Below are positions 37,584-48,384 of a stretch of 64,000 nt of DNA, in pieces (within the stretch, counting starts at the first letter, position 1; every line of letters begins with the position of its first letter). Made by a program: the position numbers and the translations under genes. Origin of the DNA: Venatoribacter cucullus (lineage in GTDB: Bacteria; Pseudomonadota; Gammaproteobacteria; Pseudomonadales; Oceanobacteraceae); the NCBI RefSeq assembly GCF_016132445.1, contig NZ_CP046056.1, forward strand, positions 620,001 through 684,000. The letters are read 5' to 3'. The notes below the pieces were generated by a model that had not been told where the DNA came from, made no database searches, and saw nothing but the letters and a program-made list of their open reading frames with translations.

Positions 37584-39515
37584 ATGGCAAAAAATTTCCT
37601 GTTGTGGGCAGTGATCGCCGCTGTTCTGATGATGGTGTTCAACAACTTCCAGAATGTCAGCCGTGGCACCACGCTGTCGTATTCGGAGTTCATCACTGCC
37701 GTAGGCAATGGTCAGGTTGAAAAGGTCACCATTTCCGGTCAGACCATTGCTGGTGTCAGCACCGGCGGCGGTTCGTTTGAAACCGTGCTGCCGGTATACG
37801 ACGACAAGCTGATCGACACCTTGCTGAATAACAATGTGCAGATCGTCGGTGAAAAACCCGAGAAGCAGGGCTTCTTTACTCAGCTGTTGCTGGCCTCATT
37901 GCCTATCCTGATCATCATCGCGGTGTTTATGCTGTTTATGCGCCAGATGCAGGGCGGTGGCGGCGGTAAAGGAGGCCCGATGGCCTTTGGTAAGAGCAAA
38001 GCCAAGCTGCTGAGTGAAGATCAGATTAAAACCACTTTTGAAGATGTGGCCGGCTGTGACGAAGCCAAAGAAGACGTAAAAGAGCTGGTTGAATTCCTGC
38101 GTGATCCGGGTAAATACCAGCGTCTGGGCGGCAAAATTCCCCGTGGCGTTTTAATGGTTGGCCAGCCGGGTACCGGTAAAACCCTGCTCGCCAAGGCCAT
38201 TGCCGGTGAGGCGCGGGTGCCGTTCTTCTCTATCTCCGGTTCTGACTTTGTGGAGATGTTTGTCGGTGTGGGTGCTTCCCGGGTTCGCGATATGTTCGAG
38301 CAGGCCAAGAAGCAGGCGCCCTGCATTATCTTTATCGACGAAATTGATGCCGTCGGCCGTTCCCGTGGTGTGGGCATCGGTGGCGGTAATGATGAACGTG
38401 AACAAACCCTGAACCAGCTGCTGGTGGAAATGGACGGCTTTGAAGTAAACGATGGCATTATTGTGATTGCCGCCACCAACCGTCCGGACGTACTGGACCC
38501 GGCGCTGCTGCGCCCCGGTCGTTTCGACCGTCAGGTGGTGGTCGGTTTGCCGGATATTCGTGGCCGTGAACAGATTCTGGGCGTGCACATGCGCAAAGTA
38601 CCGGTGGCCAAAGACGTGAATGCGTCCCTGATTGCCCGTGGTACGCCGGGCTTCTCCGGCGCCGATCTGGCTAACCTGGTGAACGAAGCTGCGCTGTTCG
38701 CTGCCCGTTCCAACCGTAATCTGGTCACGATGGAAGAGTTCGAGAAAGCCAAGGATAAGATCCTGATGGGTGCCGAACGCAAAACCATGGTGATGTCGGA
38801 AAAAGAGAAAACCAATACCGCTTATCACGAAGCCGGCCACGCCATTGTGGGCCGACTGATGCCGGAGCATGATCCGGTGTACAAGGTGTCCATCATTCCT
38901 CGCGGCCGGGCTTTGGGCGTTACCATGTTCCTGCCGGAAGAAGATCGTCATTCCATCAGCAAGCGCGGTATTGAAAGCAATATCTGTTCGCTGTACGGCG
39001 GTCGTATTGCGGAGGAAATGACCCTGGGTAAAGACGGGGTAACCACTGGCGCGTCCAATGATATTGAACGGGCCACCAAGTACGCCCGCAATTACGTCAC
39101 CAAATGGGGTCTGTCCGACAAGCTGGGTGCACAGTTGTATACCGAAGAAGAGCAGAACGGTTACCTGGGTTCTGCTGGTGGCCACCAGATGGCGCACCTG
39201 TCGGATGAAACGGCCCGTCTTATTGATGCGGAAGTAAAAGAATTACTGGACCGCTGCTATCAGCGGGCAACCCGCATTCTGGAAGAAAACCGCGACAAGC
39301 TGGAGCTGATGAAAGATGCGCTGATGGAATATGAAACCATCGATGCGGATCAGATTGACGATATTATGCATGGCAAAACCCCGCGTCCGCCAAAAGCCTG
39401 GAGCGACAATGACTCTTCCGGTCCTGCCGCACCGGCCGGCGAGGAAGCAAGCCATGATATGGCCCGTGATACGGATGACGATGCCGAAGGGCATCCGGCC
39501 GGCGAGAAGCATTAA
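37584..39515 (+). CDS. ftsH: ATP-dependent zinc metalloprotease FtsH
   Basis: 643 residues from MAKNFLLW. Two membrane helices (about 5-20 and 100-119) flank a periplasmic domain. The AAA module has Walker A GQPGTGKT (193-200), Walker [13 protein letters not shown] and the arginine-finger region RPGRFDRQ. The zinc protease site is HEAGH (415-419) with a downstream Asp. FtsH degrades membrane proteins and sigma-32/LpxC-type regulators as a hexamer. The C-terminal tail is long and acidic. An in-frame GTG at 37572 is a weaker start. Confidence 0.98.
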   Translation: MAKNFLLWAVIAAVLMMVFNNFQNVSRGTTLSYSEFITAVGNGQVEKVTISGQTIAGVSTGGGSFETVLPVYDDKLIDTLLNNNVQIVGEKPEKQGFFTQLLLASLPILIIIAVFMLFMRQMQGGGGGKGGPMAFGKSKAKLLSEDQIKTTFEDVAGCDEAKEDVKELVEFLRDPGKYQRLGGKIPRGVLMVGQPGTGKTLLAKAIAGEARVPFFSISGSDFVEMFVGVGASRVRDMFEQAKKQAPCIIFIDEIDAVGRSRGVGIGGGNDEREQTLNQLLVEMDGFEVNDGIIVIAATNRPDVLDPALLRPGRFDRQVVVGLPDIRGREQILGVHMRKVPVAKDVNASLIARGTPGFSGADLANLVNEAALFAARSNRNLVTMEEFEKAKDKILMGAERKTMVMSEKEKTNTAYHEAGHAIVGRLMPEHDPVYKVSIIPRGRALGVTMFLPEEDRHSISKRGIESNICSLYGGRIAEEMTLGKDGVTTGASNDIERATKYARNYVTKWGLSDKLGAQLYTEEEQNGYLGSAGGHQMAHLSDETARLIDAEVKELLDRCYQRATRILEENRDKLELMKDALMEYETIDADQIDDIMHGKTPRPPKAWSDNDSSGPAAPAGEEASHDMARDTDDDAEGHPAGEKH

Positions 39516-39537
39516 GCACTCGCTGTCCCCGGTATCC

Positions 39538-39605
39538 GATAGAGCAATCGATTGAAAAACCGATAGAAAATCGGATAGAAAAACCGATAAAAAAACGGAT
39601 AGAAC
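39538..39605. repeat. A-rich tandem repeat (about 13 bp unit)
   Basis: About five imperfect units of the form CGATAGAAAAAC / CGGATAGAAAA follow one another between ftsH and folP. There are no spacers and the unit is too short for CRISPR. It may act as an AU-rich unstructured region before the terminator, or be a slippage-derived variable repeat. Confidence 0.6.
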
Positions 39606-39607
39606 AA

Positions 39608-39630
39608 AAGGCGGCGCAAGCCGCCTTTTT
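39608..39630 (+). terminator. terminator after ftsH
   Basis: AAGGCGGC and GCCGCCTT stem, 4-nt loop, followed by T5, only 19 nt before the folP ATG. folP therefore depends on read-through or a promoter inside the repeat. Confidence 0.75.
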
Positions 39631-39648
39631 GCATTAAGGAACCTCGTT

Positions 39649-40491
39649 ATGAAACTTCGTTGTGGCGCGCGTGAGCTGGACCTGAGCCTGCCTCGGGTGA
39701 TGGGTATTCTGAACGTCACACCCGATTCGTTTTCCGATGGCGGGCGCTTTCATGCACTGGACGCCGCGTTGCGTCATGCGGAACAGATGCTGCAGGATGG
39801 GGCGGAGCTGATTGATATCGGCGGTGAATCGACCCGTCCGGGGGCTGCCCAGGTGGGCGAGCAGGAAGAGCTGGAGCGCGTGGTGCCGGTGGTGGAGGCC
39901 ATTGCTGCACGGCTGGATGTCTGTATTTCCATTGATACCAGCAGTCCGGCGGTGATGAGCGCCAGTGCCGCCGCCGGTGCCCATCTGCTGAATGATGTAC
40001 GCTCGTTAACCCGGCCTGGCGCCCTGGCGGCAGCGGCGGCGACCGGGTTGCCGGTATGCCTGATGCACATGAATGGTGAGCCGCAGGTTATGCAGGAAGC
40101 GCCGCATTATGATCAGCCCATTGAAGAGGCGGTGCTGCAGCAATTGCAGGACAGTATCGAGCGTTGTGAGCAGGCCGGAATTGCCCGTGAGCGCTTGTTG
40201 ATTGACCCGGGTTTCGGCTTTGGCAAAAACGACCGGCATAATTACCGGCTGCTGAACCGGCTGGAGTACCTGCAGCAATTGCAGTTGCCATTGCTGACGG
40301 GTTTGTCACGCAAGCGTATGATTGGCGCGGCTACCGGTAATCCTATTGCTGCCGAGCGTTTGCAGGGCAGTGTCAGTGGGGCGGTGATCTGCGCCATGAA
40401 AGGCGCCCGTATTATCCGTGTGCACGATGTGCGGGAAACCGTGGACGCAATGAACGTGCTGCACGCGACGCTTAAGGAAGGTTATGTCTAG
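39649..40491 (+). CDS. folP: dihydropteroate synthase
   Basis: 280 residues. FolP condenses p-aminobenzoate with the pterin pyrophosphate in folate synthesis and is the sulfonamide target. TIM-barrel motifs are intact: [53 protein letters not shown] and the GLSRK loop. AAGGA precedes the ATG. It overlaps glmM by 8 nt, so translation is coupled. Confidence 0.97.
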   Translation: MKLRCGARELDLSLPRVMGILNVTPDSFSDGGRFHALDAALRHAEQMLQDGAELIDIGGESTRPGAAQVGEQEELERVVPVVEAIAARLDVCISIDTSSPAVMSASAAAGAHLLNDVRSLTRPGALAAAAATGLPVCLMHMNGEPQVMQEAPHYDQPIEEAVLQQLQDSIERCEQAGIARERLLIDPGFGFGKNDRHNYRLLNRLEYLQQLQLPLLTGLSRKRMIGAATGNPIAAERLQGSVSGAVICAMKGARIIRVHDVRETVDAMNVLHATLKEGYV

Positions 40492-41818
40492 AAAATATTT
40501 TGGCACCGATGGTGTCCGTGGTCGGGTAGGTGAAGCCCCGATTACACCGGAATTTGTGATGAAGCTGGGCTGGGCCGCCGGCAAGGTATTTGACCAGCAA
40601 GGCAAAAGCCGCATTCTGATCGGCAAAGATACCCGTATCTCGGGTTATATGTTTGAGTCTGCACTGGAAGCCGGCTTGTCCGCCGCCGGTGTCGATGTGG
40701 GGCTGCTGGGGCCGATTCCGACGCCGGGCATTGCTTACCTGACCCGCACCTTCCGTGCTCAGGCCGGCATTGTAATCAGTGCCTCGCACAACCCTTACTA
40801 CGATAACGGCATTAAGTTTTTCTCCGCTGCCGGTGAAAAACTGCCCGATGAAACCGAGCTGGCCATCGAAGCCTGGCTGGATAAACCCATGACCTGTGTC
40901 GATTCGGCCCAGCTGGGTAAGGCCAAACGCATTAACGATGCGGCCGGTCGCTATATTGAATTCTGCAAAGGCACCACCAATGCGCTGAACCTGCGTGGGC
41001 TGAAAATTGTGCTCGACTGTGCCCACGGAGCGACCTATCAGATTGCCCCGGCTGTATTCAGTGAGCTGGGAGCCAGCGTTATCAGTATGGGTATCGAACC
41101 CAACGGTCTGAATATTAATGATGGTGTCGGTTCCACCGAGCCGGAAGCGCTGCGCCAGCGGGTGCTGACCGAAAAAGCAGACCTCGGCATTGCCTTTGAT
41201 GGCGATGGTGACCGGGTGATGATGGTTGACCATGCCGGTGAGCTGGTCGACGGTGATCAGCTGCTGTTTATTATGGCCAGCCACGCGCGGATGCAGGGAC
41301 GGCTGCCCGGCGGGGTGGTTGGTACCCTGATGAGTAACCTGGGGCTGGAACTGGGCCTGAAGGCACTGGGTATTGATTTTGTCCGCGCCAAAGTCGGCGA
41401 CCGTTATGTGATGCAGCTGCTCAGCGAGCACGGCTGGCGCTATGGTGGCGAGTCTTCCGGACATTTGCTGTGTCTGGATGCCAACACCACCGGCGATGGC
41501 ATTGTGGCGGCGCTGCAGGTGCTGCAGGCGCTGGCGGAAACCGGCACCAGTCTGCACGACTGGCAGCGCCGTATGGTGAAAATGCCGCAGGTGATGATTA
41601 ACGTAAAACGCAGCCGTCAGGCGGATGTCATGAGCCTGCCGGAAATCACGGCGGCAGTGGCCGCGACGGAAACCCGTCTGGCTGGTCGTGGTCGTGTGCT
41701 GCTGCGGCCCTCCGGTACCGAACCGGTGGTGCGGGTGATGGTGGAAGGTGAAGATCCGGCGCTGGTACAGCAGCTGGCCACTGAGCTGGCGGCAGTGGTC
41801 GAAGCGGCGCTGCGCTGA
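40484..41818 (+). CDS. glmM: phosphoglucosamine mutase
   Basis: 444 residues. GlmM interconverts glucosamine-6-P and glucosamine-1-P for peptidoglycan and LPS. The phospho-serine is S101 in [12 protein letters not shown], the metal loop is DGDGDR, the sugar loop GGESSGH and the phosphate loop [13 protein letters not shown]. Its start overlaps folP. The order ftsH-folP-glmM is conserved from E. coli to Pseudomonas. Confidence 0.97.
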   Translation: MSRKYFGTDGVRGRVGEAPITPEFVMKLGWAAGKVFDQQGKSRILIGKDTRISGYMFESALEAGLSAAGVDVGLLGPIPTPGIAYLTRTFRAQAGIVISASHNPYYDNGIKFFSAAGEKLPDETELAIEAWLDKPMTCVDSAQLGKAKRINDAAGRYIEFCKGTTNALNLRGLKIVLDCAHGATYQIAPAVFSELGASVISMGIEPNGLNINDGVGSTEPEALRQRVLTEKADLGIAFDGDGDRVMMVDHAGELVDGDQLLFIMASHARMQGRLPGGVVGTLMSNLGLELGLKALGIDFVRAKVGDRYVMQLLSEHGWRYGGESSGHLLCLDANTTGDGIVAALQVLQALAETGTSLHDWQRRMVKMPQVMINVKRSRQADVMSLPEITAAVAATETRLAGRGRVLLRPSGTEPVVRVMVEGEDPALVQQLATELAAVVEAALR

Positions 41819-41890
41819 GGCGGGCGCCGTTGCTTGTTTCCGGCAGTCATCTTCGCTAGTATCTGCGCTCTTAAAATTTCAGGAATGCTC

Positions 41891-42628
41891 ATGCGTCGCT
41901 TGTTGGTTGCCGGAAACTGGAAAATGAATGCCTCTGTCGCCCAGACCGAGGCATTGTTGTCAGCCCTGTGTGCGGCCGAATTCTCCTGCGATGTGGCGGT
42001 GTTTCCGCCCTTTCCCTACCTGGCGCAGGCGGTTCAGACCACCGGCAACAGCACGGTACGGGTCGGCGCCCAGAATGTCGCCAGCGAAAGCAGTGGTGCA
42101 TTTACTGGTGAAGTGTCAGCCAGCATGCTGGCGGATGTCGGTTGTCGTCTGGCCCTGGTCGGACACTCTGAACGCCGCTCGCTGTATGGTGAAACCGATG
42201 CGCAGGTGCTGGAAAAAACCCGGCAGTTGCTGGCCAATGGCTTAACGGCGGTGGTCTGTGTTGGTGAAACGCTGGAGCAGCGTCAGGCTGGCCGTGAAGA
42301 AGCCGTAGTGGCTGAACAGCTGGCGTTATTGTTGCGGGAATTAAGCAATTACGACTGGCGCAATATTGTGCTGGCGTACGAGCCGGTGTGGGCCATTGGT
42401 ACCGGTGAAACGGCCACCCCGGAACAGGCGCAGGCCATGCATGCATTTATCCGCAGTTTGTTGCAGGAAAAAGATCCTGCGCTGGCGGCGGCTACAAGAA
42501 TTTTATACGGCGGCAGTGTAAAAGCGGCCAATGCTGCGGAATTATTCGCGCAGCCGGATATTGATGGTGGATTGGTCGGGGGAGCTTCCCTTGATGCCAC
42601 TGAATTTTCAGCCATTTGTCAGGCGTAA
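41891..42628 (+). CDS. tpiA: triosephosphate isomerase
   Basis: 245 residues from the ATG at 41891; an ATG two codons earlier lies too close to the AGGA site. TpiA interconverts dihydroxyacetone phosphate and glyceraldehyde-3-P. N9 and K11 (AGNWKMN), H92 in VGHSERR, E164 in AYEPVWAIGTG and the YGGSVK phosphate loop are all present. It is followed by secG after 10 nt. Confidence 0.97.
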   Translation: MRRLLVAGNWKMNASVAQTEALLSALCAAEFSCDVAVFPPFPYLAQAVQTTGNSTVRVGAQNVASESSGAFTGEVSASMLADVGCRLALVGHSERRSLYGETDAQVLEKTRQLLANGLTAVVCVGETLEQRQAGREEAVVAEQLALLLRELSNYDWRNIVLAYEPVWAIGTGETATPEQAQAMHAFIRSLLQEKDPALAAATRILYGGSVKAANAAELFAQPDIDGGLVGGASLDATEFSAICQA

Positions 42629-42638
42629 AAGGATAGCT

Positions 42639-43028
42639 ATGGAATCCATTATTATTGTTGTGCACATTCTGATTGCCCTGGGCATTATCGGATTCGTTAT
42701 GATTCAGCAGGGTAAAGGTGCTGATGCCGGTGCGTCTTTTGGCAGTGGTGCTTCACAAACGGTGTTTGGCAGCAGTGGTTCGGGCAATTTTCTCAGCCGC
42801 AGCACGGCCGTTCTGGCCACCGCATTTTTCCTCACCAGTCTGGCGTTAGCGGTTTACGCTAAACAGCGTGCGACCGGTGCTGCGGATGTGGGTCTGCCCA
42901 GTGATGAAGTAATTAAAATGCTTGAGCAGGAGACCCCTGTTGTGGAAGAATACGCGCCGTCTTCTGATGCTCCTGAACTGGATGCCTCAGTCGGTGACGA
43001 ACCGGTACTGGAAAAAACCCCTCAGTAA
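42639..43028 (+). CDS. secG: preprotein translocase subunit SecG
   Basis: 129 residues from the ATG at 42639. Two membrane helices (3-20 and about 56-74) surround the conserved cytosolic loop QQGKGADAGASFGSG and GSSGSGNFLSR. SecG assists SecYE/SecA export. The acidic C-terminal tail (after residue 80) is typical of Pseudomonas-type SecG. It is directly followed by tRNA-Leu, as in E. coli and Pseudomonas. Confidence 0.96.
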   Translation: MESIIIVVHILIALGIIGFVMIQQGKGADAGASFGSGASQTVFGSSGSGNFLSRSTAVLATAFFLTSLALAVYAKQRATGAADVGLPSDEVIKMLEQETPVVEEYAPSSDAPELDASVGDEPVLEKTPQ

Positions 43029-43047
43029 CAATACCGGTGCGCTGCGT

Positions 43048-43133
43048 GCGGATGTGGTGAAATTGGTAGACACGCCATCTTGAGGGGGTGGTGAGCCTAG
43101 CTCGTGCGAGTTCGAGTCTCGCCATCCGCACCA
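43048..43133 (+). tRNA. tRNA-Leu (anticodon GAG)
   Basis: 86 nt including an encoded CCA. The acceptor stem GCGGATG/CATCCGC closes the fold. The anticodon arm CCATC-TTGAGGG-GGTGG gives GAG at 43082-43084. A long class II variable arm follows (TGAGCCTAGCTCGTGCGA) and then GTTCGAGTC in the T arm. It reads CUC/CUU codons. This is the leuU position downstream of secG. Confidence 0.97.
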
Positions 43134-43149
43134 ACTCCTCAGGAGCAGA

Positions 43150-43174
43150 AAAGCGAACATGGTTCGCTTTTTTT
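43150..43174 (+). terminator. terminator after tRNA-Leu
   Basis: AAAGCGAAC/GTTCGCTTT stem with a 3-nt loop followed by seven T. Confidence 0.88.
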
Positions 43175-43212
43175 GTTCTAAGGGCCTATAATGCGCGTGC
43201 TTTTCAGAGAGC

Positions 43213-43252
43213 ACTACTAAAAAGCCCCTCCAGTCAGGGGCTTTTTAGTAGT
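43213..43252. terminator. 17-bp perfect inverted repeat terminator
   Basis: Arms 43213-43229 and 43236-43252 are perfectly complementary (ACTACTAAAAAGCCCCT), loop of 6 nt. A5 and T5 tracts flank the GC core, so it can act on both strands. It is the second terminator within 80 nt. Confidence 0.8.
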
Positions 43253-43338
43253 TGTTTTTCTGCAATCACTCCGGCTTGCCGGGGTGTTACAGGAATCTGT
43301 CTGCGGGCAGATTCCGGTCTGCGTCAGGCAGTAGCGGA

Positions 43339-43364
43339 CTGGGCACAATGTTGCCCAGTTTTTG
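43339..43364 (+). terminator. terminator-like hairpin just before rimP
   Basis: CTGGGCA/TGCCCAG with a 6-nt loop then T5, 22 nt before the rimP start. With no gene between it and the previous terminator, it looks like a leader attenuator for the rimP-nusA-infB operon. Confidence 0.65.
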
Positions 43365-43385
43365 TTTGTGGTGAGGGTAAAATTT

Positions 43386-43844
43386 TTGGCTAAAGAAACG
43401 CAATTAACGGATCTGTTGCGCCCGGTGGTCGAATCCATGGGATTCGTATTCTGGGGCATCGAGTTTATTGCCCAGGGTCGTCAGTCTATGCTGCGTGTTT
43501 TTATCGATCATGCCAACGGCATTAACGTCGATGATTGTGCCGCTGTCAGCCGCCAGCTCAGCGCGGTGCTGGATGTAGAAGATCCGATCACGCAGGAATA
43601 CACGCTGGAAGTCTCTTCTCCCGGCATGGACCGACCGTTGTTCACCATTGAACAATATCAGCAGTACGCCAACCACATTATCGAGCTGCGTCTGCGTATG
43701 CCGTTTGAAGGACGGCGCAAATTCAAGGGCCAATTAATTGGTGTGGAACAGGAAGACATCGTGCTGGTTGTTGACGAGCATGAATACCTGTTACCCGTTG
43801 AACTGATTGAAAAAGCCCATGTTGTTCCACAATTCAAGGACTAA
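43386..43844 (+). CDS. rimP: ribosome maturation factor RimP
   Basis: 152 residues from the TTG at 43386, placed 8 nt after a GAGGG site; the longer frame from 43362 would overlap the terminator-like hairpin. RimP is needed for 30S assembly. Motifs: ESMGFVFWGIEF, LRVFIDHANGINVDDCAAVS, and EVSSPGMDRPLF. It heads the rimP-nusA-infB-rbfA-truB-rpsO-pnp cluster and lies 19 nt before nusA. Confidence 0.95.
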   Translation: MAKETQLTDLLRPVVESMGFVFWGIEFIAQGRQSMLRVFIDHANGINVDDCAAVSRQLSAVLDVEDPITQEYTLEVSSPGMDRPLFTIEQYQQYANHIIELRLRMPFEGRRKFKGQLIGVEQEDIVLVVDEHEYLLPVELIEKAHVVPQFKD

Positions 43845-43863
43845 TGCAGAGCGAGGCTAGAAG

Positions 43864-45360
43864 ATGAGCAAAGAAATTCTCCTGGTCGCAGAAGCGGTAT
43901 CTAACGAAAAGGGCGTTTCAAAAGAAATTATTTTTGAAGCTATTGAGTCAGCCCTGGCCGCAGCCGCCAAGAAGCGCTACGAAGATGAAGAAGCCACCAT
44001 CCGGGTGGATATTGACCGTAAAACCGGTGATTACCGTACTTACCGTAGCTGGTTGGTCGTAAGCAATGACGTGGTACCTGGTCTGGGTGATGAACTGACC
44101 CTGCAGGAAGCCCATGAAATTGATGAAAAATTACAGCCGGGTGATGTGTACGAAATTGAGGTGGAAAACCCTGATTTCGGCCGTATTGCTGCCCAGGCTG
44201 CCAAGCAGATTATTGTGCAGAAAGTCCGCGAAGCGGAACGTGCTCAAATTGTTGAACAGTATCAGCACCGTGTTGGCGAACTGATTAACGGTACCGTTAA
44301 AAAAGTGACCCGCGATAACGTGATTGTTGATCTGGGTAATAACGCCGAGGGTCTGCTGCCGAAAGATCAGGTTATTGGTCGTGAAATTTTCCGCATGAGC
44401 GATCGTGTGCGTGCCATCCTGCATTCTGTACGTCCGGAAAATCGTGGTCCGCAATTAATGCTGAGCCGCACCTGTCCGGAAATGCTGATCGAACTGTTCC
44501 GCATTGAAGTACCGGAAATTGCCGAAGAAGTTATCGAAATTAAAGGCGCTGCCCGTGATCCGGGCTCCCGCGCCAAAATTGCGGTAAAAACCAACGACAA
44601 GCGTATTGACCCGGTTGGTGCCTGTGTCGGTATGCGTGGTGCCCGTGTACAAGCGGTTACCAACGAGCTGGGTGGCAATGAGCGCATTGATATCGTGCTG
44701 TGGGATGACAACCCGGCGCAGCTGGTTATCAACGCCATGGCTCCGGCCGATGTGGCGTCGATTATTATGGACGAAGAAACCAACACCATGGATGTGGCGG
44801 TAGCGGCTGATAACCTGGCGCAGGCCATTGGTCGTGGCGGTCAGAACGTACGTCTGGCGTCCGAGCTGACCGGCTGGGAAATCAACGTAATGACCGAAGA
44901 CGAAGCCGTTGAAAAACAAAATCAGGAAGCCTCTGGTTACATCGACAGCTTCATCAAAGCACTGGATGTGGAAGAAGATCTGGCCACCTTACTGGTGGAA
45001 GAAGGGTTCACCACACTGGAAGAAATTGCCTACGTTCCGCTGGACGAAATGCTGGCAATTGATGGCCTGGATGAAGACATCGTTACTGAACTGCGTAACC
45101 GTGCCAAAGACGTGCTGCTGACCCGTGCAATTGCCTCCGAAGAAATGCTGGACGACGCCGAACCGGCCGAAGACCTGCTGACAATGGAAGGTATGGATAA
45201 ACATCTGGCGCTGGTTCTTGCCAGTAAAGGTATCTGTACGATGGAAGATCTTGCCGAGCAATCCATCGACGACCTGCTGGATATTGAAAATATGACTGAA
45301 GAAAAAGCCGCGGAGCTGATTATGACCGCGCGCAAGCCCTGGTTTGAGGGCAACGTCTAA
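43864..45360 (+). CDS. nusA: transcription termination/antitermination factor NusA
   Basis: 498 residues. The N-terminal domain binds the RNA polymerase flap, followed by S1 (about 135-200), KH1 and KH2 ([30 protein letters not shown]). Two C-terminal acidic helical repeats ([21 protein letters not shown] and the matching [20 protein letters not shown]) bind alpha-CTD or N-type factors in E. coli. NusA modulates pausing, intrinsic termination and rRNA antitermination, and may autoregulate this operon. Confidence 0.98.
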   Translation: MSKEILLVAEAVSNEKGVSKEIIFEAIESALAAAAKKRYEDEEATIRVDIDRKTGDYRTYRSWLVVSNDVVPGLGDELTLQEAHEIDEKLQPGDVYEIEVENPDFGRIAAQAAKQIIVQKVREAERAQIVEQYQHRVGELINGTVKKVTRDNVIVDLGNNAEGLLPKDQVIGREIFRMSDRVRAILHSVRPENRGPQLMLSRTCPEMLIELFRIEVPEIAEEVIEIKGAARDPGSRAKIAVKTNDKRIDPVGACVGMRGARVQAVTNELGGNERIDIVLWDDNPAQLVINAMAPADVASIIMDEETNTMDVAVAADNLAQAIGRGGQNVRLASELTGWEINVMTEDEAVEKQNQEASGYIDSFIKALDVEEDLATLLVEEGFTTLEEIAYVPLDEMLAIDGLDEDIVTELRNRAKDVLLTRAIASEEMLDDAEPAEDLLTMEGMDKHLALVLASKGICTMEDLAEQSIDDLLDIENMTEEKAAELIMTARKPWFEGNV

Positions 45361-45386
45361 TTATTGGCTCGGCATAGGAGAAACGT

Positions 45387-47891
45387 ATGGCAGATGTAAC
45401 CGTTAAAGAACTCGCCGACGTGGTAGGGACCAGCGCTGAGCGGCTGCTGGCCCAGATGAAAGATGCGGGGTTGCCACAGACCTCGGCCGATCAGAAAGTT
45501 TCGGATGACCAGAAGCAAGCTTTGCTGCTGCACCTGAAGAAAAGCCATGGTGACGCCGCTGTTACACCCAATAAAATTACGCTGAAGCGTAAGGTAACAA
45601 CGACGCTGAAAACCGGTCAGGGTGGTAAAAAAGCCGTGGCCATTGAAGTGCGCAAGAAACGCACTTACATGAAGCGTGAAGAGCTGGATCAGGAAGCCGA
45701 AAAGGCAGCCGCTGAAGAAGCCGCGCGTCTGGAAGCAGAAGCTCAGGCGGCCGCCGCTGCGGCGGCGCCGGCACCGGCACCGACGGCAGAACCGGCTGCA
45801 GAACCCGTGGTGGAAGCGGTTGCTGCCCGTGCGGATGACGAGCGTCCCAAACCGGCTGCCAAGGCCGCACCGGTCAGCGTGGAAGAAGATGCGGCACAGA
45901 AACGTGCCGAAGCCGAAGCCGCTGCTGCCCGTCAGGAAGAGGGTCGTAAAAAGACCAATAAAGCCGTCGATAAAAAGCGCGTTGATCAGCGCGAAGACAG
46001 CCGTTTCCGTGATGATGACGATAACCGTGGCGGTCGTTTACGCCGCAGCAATACCGGCAAAGGCAAAGCCAAACCGGGTCGCGGTGGTCGTGGTCAGGCC
46101 AATGAACACGCCTTTACCCGTCCGACCGCTCCGGTGGTGTACGAGGTAGAACTGCCGGAAGCCATTACCGTGGGTGATCTGGCGGCGAAAATGGCCGTAA
46201 AAGCCGGTGAAGTGATCAAAACCCTGATGCGGATGGGTGTGATGGCGACCATCAACCAGATTCTGGATCAGGACACCGCCACCCTGGTGGTGGAAGAGAT
46301 GGGTCACAAAGTAACCAAGCTGATTGCTGACAACCAGCTGGAGCAGGATGTTACCGACGCCGTCACCTACAGCGGTGATGAACAATCACGCGCGCCGGTG
46401 GTGACCGTAATGGGTCACGTTGACCACGGTAAAACTTCGCTGCTCGACTACATCCGTCGTACCCGCGTGGCAACCGGCGAAGCCGGTGGTATTACCCAGC
46501 ACATCGGTGCGTACCATGTGGAAACCGGCCATGGCATGGTGTCCTTCCTGGATACTCCCGGCCACGCTGCTTTTACCGCCATGCGTTCCCGCGGTGCGCA
46601 GGCCACTGACGTGGTGATTCTGGTGGTGGCTGCCGATGATGGCGTAATGCCGCAAACCATCGAGGCAATCCAGCACGCTCAGTCTGCCGGTGTGCCGATT
46701 GTGGTCGCGATGACCAAGATCGATAAAGACACCATCGATATTGATCGCGTGAAGAACGAACTGGCTGCCCGCAACGTGGTGCCGGAAGACTGGGGTGGTC
46801 AGGTTCCTTTTATCGGTGTGTCGGCTAAAACCGGTGCGGGTATTGATGACCTGCTGGAAGCGGTGCTGTTGCAGGCTGAAATTCTCGAGCTGAAAGCCCA
46901 CTTTACCGGCCCGGGTCAGGGTGTGGTGGTGGAATCGCGACTGGATAAAGGCCGCGGTCCGGTGGCTACCCTGCTGGTGCAGAACGGTATGCTGAAAAAA
47001 GGCGATATCGTACTGGCCGGTACCTGCTACGGTCGTGCCCGTGCGCTGCTGGATGAAAACGGTGAACAGGTTGGCGAAGCCGGCCCGTCCATTCCGGTGG
47101 AAATCCTCGGCCTGAACGGTACGCCGGACGCCGGTGATAACTTCATGGTGGTGGAAAGCGAGAAAAAAGCCCGTGAAGTGGCGGAATTCCGCGAAACCAA
47201 AATGCGTGAACAGGTTCAGCAGCGCCAGCAGGCCGCCAAGCTGGATGCACTGTTTGCCGGTATGGGCGAAGGCCAGGTGGCCAACCTCAACGTGGTGGTG
47301 AAGACCGACGTACGTGGTACGCTGGAAGCCATCGTGGCTTCGCTGCAGAAACTGGGCACGGAAGAAGTGAAAGTGAACGTCATCGCCTCTGGCGTGGGCG
47401 GTATCACGGAAACTGACGTCAGCCTGGCGGTTGCTGCCAGTGCCGTGGTGTTTGGTTTCAACGTGCGCGCCGACAACGCCGCCAAGAAACTGGTCGAAAA
47501 CAGCGGCGTCGACATGCGCTACTACAGCGTGATTTACGACCTGCTCGACGATGTTAAGCAAGCCATGGCCGGTCTGCTGGCGCCCGAGCTGCGTGAAGAA
47601 ATCACCGGTGTGGCGGAAGTCCGGGATGTGTTCAACTCACCGAAATTCGGCCAGATTGCTGGTTGTATGGTGGTGGACGGCACAATCTACCGTAACAAGA
47701 AAATCCGTGTACTGCGTGACAACGTGGTGATCTATGAAGGCGAGCTGGAATCCCTGCGTCGCTACAAAGATGACGTTGCTGAAGTCCGTCAGGGCATGGA
47801 ATGTGGTATCGGTGTGAAGAACTATCAGGACGTCCGCCCGGGCGACCAGATTGAAGTCTTCGACGTACGCGAAATCGCACGTACGCTGTAA
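45387..47891 (+). CDS. infB: translation initiation factor IF-2
   Basis: 834 residues. The N-terminal IF2_N domain ([20 protein letters not shown]) is followed by a long Ala/Glu/Lys-rich linker (100-250), a second IF2_N ([19 protein letters not shown]), and the GTPase domain: GHVDHGKT (343-350), [12 protein letters not shown]. The C-terminal domains bind fMet-tRNA. IF-2 positions initiator tRNA on the 30S subunit. It lies 26 nt after nusA. Confidence 0.98.
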   Translation: MADVTVKELADVVGTSAERLLAQMKDAGLPQTSADQKVSDDQKQALLLHLKKSHGDAAVTPNKITLKRKVTTTLKTGQGGKKAVAIEVRKKRTYMKREELDQEAEKAAAEEAARLEAEAQAAAAAAAPAPAPTAEPAAEPVVEAVAARADDERPKPAAKAAPVSVEEDAAQKRAEAEAAAARQEEGRKKTNKAVDKKRVDQREDSRFRDDDDNRGGRLRRSNTGKGKAKPGRGGRGQANEHAFTRPTAPVVYEVELPEAITVGDLAAKMAVKAGEVIKTLMRMGVMATINQILDQDTATLVVEEMGHKVTKLIADNQLEQDVTDAVTYSGDEQSRAPVVTVMGHVDHGKTSLLDYIRRTRVATGEAGGITQHIGAYHVETGHGMVSFLDTPGHAAFTAMRSRGAQATDVVILVVAADDGVMPQTIEAIQHAQSAGVPIVVAMTKIDKDTIDIDRVKNELAARNVVPEDWGGQVPFIGVSAKTGAGIDDLLEAVLLQAEILELKAHFTGPGQGVVVESRLDKGRGPVATLLVQNGMLKKGDIVLAGTCYGRARALLDENGEQVGEAGPSIPVEILGLNGTPDAGDNFMVVESEKKAREVAEFRETKMREQVQQRQQAAKLDALFAGMGEGQVANLNVVVKTDVRGTLEAIVASLQKLGTEEVKVNVIASGVGGITETDVSLAVAASAVVFGFNVRADNAAKKLVENSGVDMRYYSVIYDLLDDVKQAMAGLLAPELREEITGVAEVRDVFNSPKFGQIAGCMVVDGTIYRNKKIRVLRDNVVIYEGELESLRRYKDDVAEVRQGMECGIGVKNYQDVRPGDQIEVFDVREIARTL

Positions 47892-47971
47892 GCCGTTAAC
47901 TGCACAGCGAAGCCCGGTTCTGCCGGGCTTTGCCGTCTCTGCACGACAGGGCCAGGGCCCGGGAGCAAACA

Positions 47972-48382
47972 ATGCCAAAAGAATACAGCCGTACCTCGCG
48001 TCTGGGTGACCAGATGCAGCGGGATCTGGCGCAGATGATCCAGTTTCAGATGAAAGATCCGCGTCTCGGTATGGTGACCCTCAACTACGTTAAGGTCGCC
48101 AAAGATTTGGGCTATGCCGATATTTACTTCACGGTAATGGGCGCCAAAGGGGAAAGCGATGAGAGCATCCGTCGCCAGACCGAGAAAATTCTCAACGATG
48201 CGGCCGGTTTCCTGCGCACCGAACTGGCGAAATTTATGCGTACCCGTGTCATTCCGCACCTGCGTTTTCACTACGATGAAACCATTGAGCGCGGTATGCA
48301 CCTCACCAGCCTGATCAAACAGGCGCGTGATGAAGATAACGCCCGTCATCCCGATGACGACGCAGGTGAGCCGCAGGCATAA
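47972..48382 (+). CDS. rbfA: 30S ribosome-binding factor RbfA
   Basis: 136 residues from the ATG at 47972, with GGGAG upstream. RbfA is a KH-fold protein needed for 16S 5'-end maturation and cold adaptation. Motifs include RLGDQMQRDLAQMI, DPRLGMVTLNYVKVAKDLGYADIY and MRTRVIPHLRFHYDETIERG. The acidic tail is normal. truB begins 2 nt after its stop. Confidence 0.96.
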   Translation: MPKEYSRTSRLGDQMQRDLAQMIQFQMKDPRLGMVTLNYVKVAKDLGYADIYFTVMGAKGESDESIRRQTEKILNDAAGFLRTELAKFMRTRVIPHLRFHYDETIERGMHLTSLIKQARDEDNARHPDDDAGEPQA

Positions 48383-48384
48383 AC

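Noticed and set aside
39538-39605. Possible CRISPR array
   Set aside because: Unit is about 13 bp, imperfect, with no spacers and no cas genes.
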